Source: Linanthus parryae (taxonomy: Eukaryota > Streptophyta > Magnoliopsida > Ericales > Polemoniaceae). From it: 64,000 nucleotides of DNA. Shown piece by piece: positions 55,812 to 64,000 of this stretch. Position numbers and translations under genes: made by a program. The stretch covers positions 23,929,001 to 23,993,000 of the forward strand of contig JALGPY010000003.1 of the NCBI GenBank assembly GCA_023055425.1, written 5' to 3'. Positions within the stretch are counted from its first letter, which is position 1; each line of letters starts with the position of its first letter. The notes under the pieces are model-generated. The model was not told where the DNA came from. It saw nothing but the letters and a program-made list of their open reading frames with translations, and did not search any database.

Positions 55812-57327
55812 TGAAAATGACATGATCATCAAGAAGTCAGTGGAGGTGTTGGGATTACATTTCCTATTTTCACATATTCCAACTTTCTAAGTGGAGGTGA
55901 AAAAGTTATTACAGAAAATGATTAGAGCATTATATTTTAAAAATGTTTTCTTAAGAAGTGTGCACAAGAGATTCCGGCGGGGAGACCTCCGTGTACACCG
56001 TATGTAGAGGATCAGAGATAGCACAGGAAGAGTTGGGTTGTGTGTAGGGAGAGAGTAAGGCAGTAGTAATGTCTGAGAGAGAGACAGAGGTTTGGCAGAG
56101 CCTCCGCGTATGGCTAGTGTGTTCTCCTTTGTATGGAAAGGTTAACGTCCTATATATAACGGAGAATGTGACCGTTGTAGTGTGGTTAATGCGCCCATCA
56201 ATGGCGGCTTAATTAGCTTAACCACAACGGCACGTTCGTCCTCATATATAGGGACCGTTACAGCACGTTATGCGCGAATACCGGAACCGTTATGGGGTTG
56301 ACCGGGTTTGACCGGATTGACCGGGTTTATGGAGCTCGTGCCATAAATCTCTCAAAAGCAGTTACTAAAGGTCGCGTGCGGGCTTGGCTCGCACGCGACA
56401 GGACTTACTCTAGCCTCCAAACCACTAAGTCCCTACAAGTCCCGTGCAGTGGTATGCGAGGGCTCTGTCTCGCAGGCCCCACATGGATCAGCTCGGCTGG
56501 TGATCCAGTGTGTGTGGAGCACAATATGGTGTGCTGGATGGTCGCCACGTGGCCAAGATCGGTCAGCTCAGAAAGCACTATCTACATTAGCCCCCTTTCT
56601 GCGCGTGAAGACTCATAGCTGGATAGACTTCCATGCGCGGAAACCAACATACGCGTCGCCGCCACGCACCAATTCAAATACGAGTAAATTCAGCCCCCGT
56701 GCGTGCCATTATGACCTAAAACCCCTAGAGTCGTGCCGTCTGGCCTTTAGGGTTTTAGGCGTGACGTCAGCTTGTCCTGTGATTGCGCGATTCGACGGTG
56801 ACGGTTGCGATTCGACTACTGAAAGGACGCAACCCTTCATTGTTTTTGGATAAATACTTTGTACCCTCCATTGTTGCAAAGCATCACTTCATTCTCTTAA
56901 AGTGAATGATACCCGGAAGTCTTCGAGAGCAGATTCAGATAATCAATCACCAGTTCAGAGTTGCAAATCGTCTTCTTGAACTGTCTGTATCCAAGCAAGC
57001 TTCACAGAAACAAGGTTGGCCTTGTTCAATTTTGATTTAAAATGCTAGTATATGCTTTGAACTGCGTTGGATCTGTAAACCCATTATCTGCTGAAAAACT
57101 TGTGAAGGGACTCACAATCTTTGAACCCAATCTAGATTTAATCCTCCGATGATAATGACCTTGAATGTAGGGTTTTTGAAATATCTGATAATGCAAACAA
57201 TTCCAATCCCTAATCTCTGAAATTGATACCAGAAACTGTTCATCTTTCTTCCCATAGATCTTGAATCTCGAAATTCAGACTGAAGTGTGGCATATTTCTC
57301 CCCCTTTTTTCTTGCTTCTCCGCAGGA
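55812..57327 (+). promoter_or_regulatory. Upstream region of the plant-mobile-domain ORF
   Basis: Three tandem TTGACCGG(G/A) motifs (56298-56306, 56308-56316, 56317-56325) contain W-box cores (TTGACC), the binding site of WRKY factors. GATAAATACT near 56849 may be a TATA box. A pyrimidine tract ending TTCTCCGCAG at 57326, directly before the ORF, looks like a splice acceptor, so the leader may hold an intron. The ORFs at 56292-56853 are not supported by any domain. Function inferred. Confidence 0.4.
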
Positions 57328-58152
57328 ATGGCAAAGAAAAAAGGAACTAGACCCACCAAGGAGGATGAAGAAATACTTGATCTTCCGCAAGATCTACGGC
57401 GAAAAGCCCCCTATCTGGGTGGCAAAGACTTCTACCACGCGAGGGTTAAGGCAAAGAAACTGCCTGCTTCTGTCCCCAATGAGGGATTTCTAACATTGAC
57501 TCCTCCAGTTAACTCAGCCTTGCTTGAGTTGATTGGCTCCGAGGACGTGGTTCGATTGGGAATCGAAAATGGGTACTTCCCGTATGCTGCGATTTCCACC
57601 CAAGCTTTCGTCCAGAAATTGGACTACATGGATGAGTGGATTGACCATGTGTTGACCAATCATGCCGTGACTCTTAATGAGGCCGGCGTATATTTCGCCG
57701 TTCTTGCTATGAAAGGTGCTGCCGTGAAGCTGGACCAGTCCATGCTTCTAAACCTTCTTTCCCGCTACTCGCCTGCGACTCACACTTTTCACTTTGCTGA
57801 GTTCGAGGCTGCCCCCACACTCGAGGATGTGCATATGCTGTATGACCAGTCTCCCATGGGCGAGGTGGACCCTTTGAGTCTCTTGAGGACGGATGCGGAG
57901 ATTTCTTTGTATACGCAGATGGAGGAGTGCTTGTCCGAGGTAAAGAAAATCTCCACCCGGTGGACCACGACAAAAGCCCTTCCTGACTGGCAACTAGTGG
58001 ACACGTCTGCGAAGAATACTTGGAATAAATGGGTGCAGTACTTCTTCCGTGATTACGCGAACAGCAGCATCACCAAGAAACTTCTGAGTCAAGACCCAGA
58101 GGCCAAGAACTATCTACAAGAAGGATGTATCCAATTTTTCAAGTTTATTTGA
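57328..58152 (+). CDS. Plant mobile domain (PMD)-like protein, probably truncated
   Basis: A 274-codon frame starts MAKKKGTRPTKEDEEILDLP. The key motif THTFHFAEFEAAPTLEDV (about residues 151-168) with MLYDQSPMGEV matches the signature of the plant mobile domain (aminotransferase-like, MAIL1/MAIN family and many transposons): an aromatic-H-T-F-H-F stretch, then PTLEDV and a G-x-x-V loop. The usual later part of the domain (about 350 residues in full) is missing: the frame ends in CIQFFKFI and stop in AT-rich DNA. A consensus-like acceptor precedes the ATG. It may be an element-borne PMD gene or a relic of one. No stops inside. Role in the cell unknown; MAIN-type relatives act in genome silencing and meristem maintenance. 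Confidence 0.55.
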   Translation: MAKKKGTRPTKEDEEILDLPQDLRRKAPYLGGKDFYHARVKAKKLPASVPNEGFLTLTPPVNSALLELIGSEDVVRLGIENGYFPYAAISTQAFVQKLDYMDEWIDHVLTNHAVTLNEAGVYFAVLAMKGAAVKLDQSMLLNLLSRYSPATHTFHFAEFEAAPTLEDVHMLYDQSPMGEVDPLSLLRTDAEISLYTQMEECLSEVKKISTRWTTTKALPDWQLVDTSAKNTWNKWVQYFFRDYANSSITKKLLSQDPEAKNYLQEGCIQFFKFI

Positions 58153-58318
58153 TCTAATACTCTAAAAGATATTTCTAAAACATAAGAATCTAGACCGTCG
58201 TAGTTTCTTATAGAGGAGGGATTTTTTATAATTGAAAAACTCAACTTGGTTATTTATATGTCAATTCCGATCCTAGAGCTTATAGCATTAAACAAGGTGG
58301 CGCTGAATCCTATCAAGG
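58153..58318 (+). pseudogene. Left part of a LINE-like RNase H remnant cut by the gypsy element
   Basis: Little coding signal except the last 30-40 bases, which join in frame to the piece beginning at 63705. AT-rich and decayed. The last five bases CAAGG are the target duplication. Confidence 0.4.
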
Positions 58319-58883
58319 TGTGGGATCAACAAACAACAAACAGAAATGCATAAACTAATTGAGAGTCTCTAGGTTTTGAAAAAATATATTATAATCCAAA
58401 AACTGATGAATTTTGCCCACAAGCTGGGCATATATAGCTGAAACTTAAAATTTGTCAGAAATGGCAAAATCTCGAAATTGACCCAATAGTTAGGCCTTAT
58501 TGAAAGAAATACGTACGCGAAAGTTTGACCCAAAACAGGTTAAATTTGAGGTCCTAATCAGTAATAGAAATACTACCAAAAATTATAAAAATAACTAAAA
58601 ACGATCGTTTGACTGGTCAAACAGCTGTATTTGGGGATTAAGATGGACCCCGATGGAGCTACTCAATCGGAAACCTCGTGCGTCTCGTCGAGAGCTTTCC
58701 GAATTGGAGTGGATCGCGTCATTCTGACTCCCGTAGCCAAAGTTATGGCTCAAACAGTGCGGTGACACCAAAAGCTGCAATTTCTTCCGTCCCTTGCGCT
58801 TATCTTCCATATCATGTTATATGAGCGCCAAATTAGTCGTGTCTGACAGTTCAGCTTCATCTGGATCATCTGCTCCTGCATCA
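58319..58883 (-). repeat. 3' LTR of the gypsy element (element orientation)
   Basis: On the plus strand it runs from TGTGGGATCAACAAAC to GCTCCTGCATCA. It aligns with the other LTR from about 58340 onward; the outermost ~20 bases have no counterpart at the inner edge of the 5' LTR. Confidence 0.85.
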
Positions 58884-61800
58884 GTCTCCAGCGGTTGGAA
58901 AGAACTCGTCCTCGAGTTCACAACACTGCCTTCAGAATCCACAAAGGAAAGAGTGAGATGCTTCACATTGAACAGGTCCGATCTTCTGCACGATCTCACA
59001 AGGCCCAATATTGATAGCCTTGAGCTTATTGTACTCGCCAACAGTGAAACGATCACGAGTCAGTACAGCCATACAAAATCACCAACATCAAATAGTATCT
59101 TACTGCGATGCTTGTCCACCTGTGCCTTTTGCTTACTGTTACTTTACTCAATTGTGCTCTTTACCTGTTCATGAATGCTTCTCAGATGCTCCGTCATCTC
59201 CTTGTCCTTAGGATAATGCGCCCCACACGTGGAATAGGGGCTAAGTCCAGCACACTCAATGGGTTATGACCATTAACAATCTGAAATGGACTCAAGCTAG
59301 TGGTCCTGCTCGTCGATCTGTTGTAGGCAAAATCTGCTTGAGGAGGAGCCAAGTCCCACTGTTTTGGTTTTGATCCTGCCAAACAATGAAGAAGGTTGCC
59401 CAAACTGCGATTCACCACCTCTGTCTGGCCATCTGTCTGAGGATGATAGGCGCTACTGAAGTTCAAATTAGTTCCCAGCTTCTCCCACAGACTCTTCCCT
59501 CATGAACTTCGTGTCACGGTCTGAGGTCATGGAACGAGGAACGCCATGCAACCGCACAATCTACCTGAAATAAAGGTGAGCAATCCGCACAACATCCATT
59601 GTCTCCCTGCATAGTACAAAATGTGCCATCTTGGAAAACTTGTCAACAACTACAAGGACAGAATCTGTCGCCCTTTGCGTGCGGGTAAGCCAAGAACAAA
59701 ATCCATGCTGTCAAACCAAGGATCTTCACAGACATGTAATGGAGTATAAAGACCTGCATTAGGGAGAACTCCCTTGGAACGCTGACACACATAACACCGA
59801 TCCACATAGTGGGCCACATCACTACTCAACTTTGGCTAGTAAAAGTCAGTAGATACCTGATCCAGTGTCTTGTCTACGCCAGAGTGTCCTTCATTGTGGA
59901 GCTCACTGATAATATTTTGTCGCAAGGAACAATCTGGAACACACCACTACTGGCCCCCGAAACAGATAACCATTATGTAAAATAAAATCATGGTGACCAG
60001 AAGTTACCTCCATAAGTATCTTCCCAAAGGAAGGATCGAAGTCATACATGTCTGCGAACGCCTCAAATCCTTCCACTCGGCTGCTCGTGGTGGTGAGAAA
60101 CACGTTGCGACAACTCAAAGCATCTTGCCCGTGGTTCTGGCTGCCTGATTGGTGCTTCAGCGCAAAGGTGAACTCCTGCAAGTATGCCACACACTTGGCA
60201 TGTCACCTATTAAGCTTGTGTTGTCCATTAATTTACTTTGACGCCTCATGATAAGTGAATAGGATGAACTCCTTCTGTATTAAATAATGACGCCAATGCT
60301 TTAGTGATTGAACGATGTCATAGAACTCTAGATCATAAGTCGAGTAATTCTTCTTGGACCCTGATAGCTTCTCACTTAAGAAGGCAATTGGACGCCTGAC
60401 TGACTAAGGACCCCTCCAATGTCGAGACCTGATGCATCACAATTAACCTCGAACATCTTATCAAAATCTAGGAGTGCCACAACTGGCGTCTCTGTCATCC
60501 GTTTCTTCACTAGCTCAAAACTGGCATCTGCTTTGTCGGACCACTTGAAAGCACGCTCCTTGAGACACTCAGTGATGGTGCGGTCAATGAGCAGAAATTC
60601 CTGATGAGCCTGCGATAAAATGATGCCAAACCATGGAAACTGCGTATGTCGTGCAAAGTCTTTGGTCTAGGCCAATCCACAATTGCCTCAAATTTGGACG
60701 GATCTCCATGAACACCATCAGTAGACACTATAAAACCCATAAACTGCACATAAGTAGTAAAGAAGAAGCACTTCTTCCTATTAATGTATAGGTTCTCCGT
60801 CTTCAGTGCTTCAAACACAACTCGGAGATGATCAAAATGGGCAGCCCAAGTAGGACTGTAAATAAGGATGTCGTCGAAATAAACGACTCCAAACTTCCCC
60901 ATAAAAGGCCTTAGAACCTCATGCATAAACCGCATGAATGTACTACGTGCATTGGACAACCAAAAGGCATCATCGTCCACTCATACAAGCCATGTTGCGT
61001 ATTAAACGTTTTCTTCCACTCATCACCAGGCTCGATCCGAAACTGGTGGTATCCACTCTTAAGATCAATTTTGGAGAAGATATTAGAGCCAGATAGATGG
61101 TATAGCATGTCGTCAAGCCGTAGAATTGGAAATATGTACTTCACTGTAATCCGATTGATTGCTCTACTGTCAACACACATGCGCTAAGAACCATCCTTAT
61201 TTAAAACTAACAGAGTAGGAACGGCACATGGGCTCATACTTTCCCTGGTGTAGCCTCTCTAAAGCAGCTCAACAACCTTCCGTTGTAACTCTTCTGCTTC
61301 TTTGGGGATGAGACGATATGTTGAAATATTTGGCAGGCTTGAGCCTGTAACGAGGTCAATCTGATGCGGAATATCTCTCATTTCTGGCAAACCAGGATGA
61401 AGATCCTCTAGCATCAATTAAGAGAACTCAACTAACAACTGTTGCACCTCTTGGGTTAATTCATCATCCTCATCACCTGCACTAATATCAGAAGGAAGCA
61501 AAACATATACAATCTTCTCATTCTCAATCACATCCAAGAACCTAGACATATAAAGCAGATTAGTGGGGGTAGAAATCGGTGTTTGGGTGGAACCCTCTCT
61601 TCGTGGTGCCAATACAATTTTCTTCCCCTTCATGACAAAAGAATGGGTGTTCTTGTGACCATCATGGAAAATATGACGATCATTCTGCCAAGGTCTACCC
61701 AATAATATATGATACGTCGATCTTCACCACATCACACCAATGACTATCATAATACCTGTTACAAACTGTAAAAGAAACAAGGCATCTCTTATCAACTATT

Positions 61801-61930
61801 ACCTCGAACCCTTTATCAGCCATGACAACTTGTAGGGTGTAGGACGACGCTCCGTCTTCAACTGCAATTTCTTGACAGGTTCTTCAGGAACTATGTTGTC
61901 ACAGCTACCGCCATCGACTATCATCTTACA
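58884..61930 (-). pseudogene. Gypsy pol remnant (protease, RT, RNase H, integrase)
   Basis: On minus, from 61930: protease core IVDGGSCDN (near 61920), RT with [13 protein letters not shown] (61060), YFDDILIYS (60860) and FMGFIVSTDGV (60730), RNase H tail FALKHQSGSQNHGQDALS (60160), a zinc-binding H-x-C-x-x-C piece (YVDRCYVCQRSKG, 59800), integrase with SDRDTKFM (59520) and SAYHPQTDGQTEVVNRSLG (59455), and a tail with NVKHLTLSFVDS (58960). Stops and frameshifts fall between most blocks (for example near 59495, 60420, 61180 and 61740). Confidence 0.9.
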
Positions 61931-63104
61931 GACCTAATTTCCAGTGGTGCAGATTGTGTGAAATATATTGGTCCTCAACCAATCATCTTCAGAATCACCC
62001 TTTGGAGTCTGCAAACTCTTACGGATGACCATAATCTCACGACCTTCTCTGTACAACACATCATCATATGCATAATCATCATAGATAGGATCGCCCAGCT
62101 CTCCATTATCTTCAATCTCGTCAGTCACACCTTCATCGATAAACATATTCTTAGCCTTTTGAACCGCAGGCTTTGTGCACTCATTGGCCCTATGCCCTAG
62201 TTCACCACATCGATAGCAATTAATTGCACTGCTCGAAGTACCCTGTGCTGCCTGCGTTGCTGGAGACTCTCGAGGCCGAACCGATCGATTGCTCTGATCG
62301 TTCCTAGTCACTGGTTTTCTGCTTTGTTGCTTCTCAACCGCAAGTGCTCTCCGGTATGCTTCTGAAACAGTCCACAATGATTGGAGGCTGAGAACATCCG
62401 GCAAAGATTGGCGCAAACCTCCCAAACATTGTGCTACTAACTACTCCCCGGGCACTGAGAGATCATTCCGAGCAATCAACATGTAAAATTCCTCGGTGCA
62501 ATCATCCACTGATTTGGTACCCTGTCTCAACGTATGGAGTCTATGAAATAGCGTTTGGATGTAGCCGAAGGGAAGAAAGTGAGCATTAATTTTCTTCTAT
62601 ATCTTTTCCCAATCATCAATCTTGGGCTTACCCTTCTTCTCACGGGAACAACGCAACTGATCCCACCATGCCGAAGCTCTTGCCTTATGTTTGATAGCCA
62701 CTAGTTTCACCTTCTCGCGATCTAAAACCTCCTTATATTCAAAGATCCGATCCACCACATTTTGCCAACCGATGAACCCATCAGCCTAAAGGGTACCACA
62801 ATAACTAGGGATTTCAACCTTGAAGCCTAGACCTTCGCGGTGATCGTCACGACCACGGTACACCCGAACACGTGGTTTGCGGTGGTACAAGTTCTCGAAC
62901 GACGCCACTGAGTTGTCGTCTGAGTCTTCCTGATCATCCAGATCATGCGCCACCAGGCGTCGTGTCAGCTCGTTGATCTGCTTCTGCTGAATCTGGTTCT
63001 GGCGCCGCAAATATTATATCACCATCACGTCCTCAAGGCTACGTTCTCGATGGGGGCGTCTTCAGTAGCTTGCTGCCCACGACCACGAGCACGTCTACGA
63101 GCCA
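61931..63104 (-). pseudogene. Gypsy gag remnant with CCHC knuckle
   Basis: Starts MARRRARGRGQQATEDAPIE (63104-), changes frame near 63020, then QNQIQQKQINELTRRLVAHD, GLGFKVEIPSYCG, KARASAWWDQLR (62680) and DCTEEFYMLIARNDL (62500). The knuckle CYRCGELGHRANEC (62215-62175) binds RNA in family members. Several stops. Confidence 0.88.
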
Positions 63105-63139
63105 TCGCCGATGATGATCTTCCTCCCACATGGAACTGA

Positions 63140-63151
63140 GCTCTGATACCA
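63140..63151 (-). other. Gypsy primer-binding site
   Basis: On the minus strand TGGTATCAGAGC, complementary to initiator Met-tRNA, lies directly inside the 5' LTR. Confidence 0.9.
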
Positions 63152-63152
63152 A

Positions 63153-63699
63153 CGAATAGAAAGTCATAAACCAATAGAGAACGTCTCTTGAGTTTGAAGA
63201 AATATATTATAATCCAAAAACTGGCGAATTCTGCCCACAAGCCGGGCATGTACAGATGAAACCTAAAATATGCCAAAATGGCAAAATCCTGAAATTAACC
63301 CAACAATTAGGCCTTATTAAAAGAAATACGTACGCGAAAGTTTGACCCAAAACGGGTTAAAATTGAGGTCCTAATTAGTAATAGAAATACTGCCAAAAAT
63401 AATAAAAATAACTAAAAATCACTCATTTGACTGGTCAAACAGCGGAATTTGGGAATGAAGACGGACCCTGATGGAGCTACTCAATCGGGCCCTCTTGCAT
63501 CTCGTCGAGACATTTTCGAATTGGGGTGGATCGATTCATTCTGACTCCCGTAGCCAAAGTTATGGCCCAAACAGTGCGACGACACCAAAAGCTGCAATTT
63601 CTTCCGTCCCTTGCGCTTATCTTCCATCTCATGGTAGAGAAGCGCCAAATTAGTCGTGTCTGGCAGTTCAGCTCCATCTGATCATCCGCTCCCGCATCA
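63153..63699 (-). repeat. 5' LTR of the gypsy element (element orientation)
   Basis: Ends GCTCCCGCATCA on the plus strand, followed by CAAGG. About 10% diverged from the other LTR. Confidence 0.88.
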
Positions 63700-63704
63700 C
63701 AAGG

Positions 63705-64000
63705 GGTTAGCACTATCAATAAAGAGGTCGTACGAAGAAGTAATTGTTGAGACAGACACCATTACGGTTGTGTAGCTTATACAAACAGAGAAGAGGGAGT
63801 GGAAGGTAGATGATGGAAGTGAAGTGACGGTCTCAAAAATTCTAAACTTCATGGAAAGTTGTATTGAGAAAGTAAAGATGTTCAAAGAGGCACACGTGGA
63901 GCATGTGAGACACACAGATAATAAGATGGCATACTTTGAAAAGTGAGCTCTCCATTTTCACCCGGATAATAAGATGGTAATATCATAATGAGTTCATTTT
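63705..64000 (+). pseudogene. Right part of the LINE-like RNase H remnant
   Basis: KRSYEEVIVETDTITVV (63721-) has the RNase H pattern v-x-E-x-D of plant LINE ORF2, and after a stop at 63771 VEHVRHTDNKMAYF (63895-63940) fits its R-x-x-N-x-x-A end. Frame is kept across the gypsy target site, so the gypsy element inserted into an existing LINE copy. Confidence 0.55.

Larger units (their letters stand above)
58319..63699 (-). mobile_element. Ty3/gypsy LTR retrotransposon, minus strand, 5.38 kb
   Basis: LTRs (58319-58883, 63153-63699) flank a compact gag-pol read on the minus strand. The 5-bp duplication CAAGG (58314-58318 and 63700-63704) and TG...CA ends support the outer borders. The primer-binding site is at 63140-63151. 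The order gag, protease, RT, RNase H, integrase is that of Ty3/gypsy; its small size suggests a Reina-like chromovirus, which is inference. LTRs differ by roughly 10%, and all genes are interrupted, so it is old. Confidence 0.93.

Noticed and set aside
56292..56853. Two overlapping ORFs upstream of the PMD-like gene
   Set aside because: No domain, frames change freely, and GC-rich DNA produces such ORFs by chance.

Overview
This window is nuclear DNA of a flowering plant, most likely a eudicot. The signs are spliced genes with GT...AG introns, F-box proteins with the plant-specific F-box-associated domain, FAR1-type and SWIM-type Mutator transposases, DUF1985/Ulp1 protease genes, Copia retrotransposons primed by initiator Met-tRNA, a plant Helitron and several MITE families. 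I see no rRNA, no convincing tRNA, no CRISPR array and nothing bacterial or organellar. Most of the 64 kb is transposable elements nested in one another. The only intact gene that looks like a host gene is the F-box gene at 28848-30092 (minus).

Layout. 1-5.8 kb: a decayed Mutator-like element (MULE) with a SWIM-type transposase (plus, cut by the window edge) converging on a broken DUF1985/Ulp1-like gene (minus). 5.9-8.5 kb: unassigned DNA, then two MITEs with clear terminal inverted repeats (TIRs) and target-site duplications (TSDs). 8.5-11.6 kb: an F-box pseudogene carrying a nearly perfect foldback MITE, and a second F-box scrap. 11.97-22.26 kb: an old Copia element (Angela/BARE-like LTR start) with a solo LTR in its leader and a hAT MITE in its 3' LTR. 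23.8-25.8 kb: a LINE remnant (minus) with a GC-rich insertion. 25.8-27.3 kb: a 1.3 kb near-palindrome made of F-box 5' sequence, then another foldback MITE. 28-32 kb: an intact F-box gene and its frameshifted paralogue, head to head in an inverted duplication.

32.5-44.8 kb: a large Mutator-like element with divergent genes. On the left (minus) is a four-exon FAR1-type transposase with one in-frame stop in its SWIM finger. On the right (plus) is a roughly 12-exon Ulp1-type (C48) protease whose His-Asp-Gln-Cys catalytic set is intact. A GRF-type zinc-finger remnant lies at the right edge. The two ends carry arrays of an AGATAACA/TGTTATCT motif in opposite orientation, and the centre holds 363-bp tandem repeats. 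45.06-47.62 kb: a complete non-autonomous Helitron (minus). 47.64-52.91 kb: a young Copia element with 406-bp LTRs, directly beside it. 52.9-55.06 kb: a spliced unknown fragment and LINE 3' remnants. 57.3-58.2 kb: a plant-mobile-domain-like ORF. 58.32-63.70 kb: a Ty3/gypsy element (minus) inserted into a LINE RNase H remnant.

How the parts work together: each MULE pairs a transposase with a Ulp1-type protease gene. The older copy has lost the catalytic Cys, while the second keeps the full active site, so protease function may have been under selection in this lineage. The F-box pieces record repeated local duplication, inversion and MITE insertion, including an inverted duplication of the kind proposed to give rise to hairpin small-RNA loci.

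Limits: intron boundaries, family names and divergences were read by eye, and no database search was possible.
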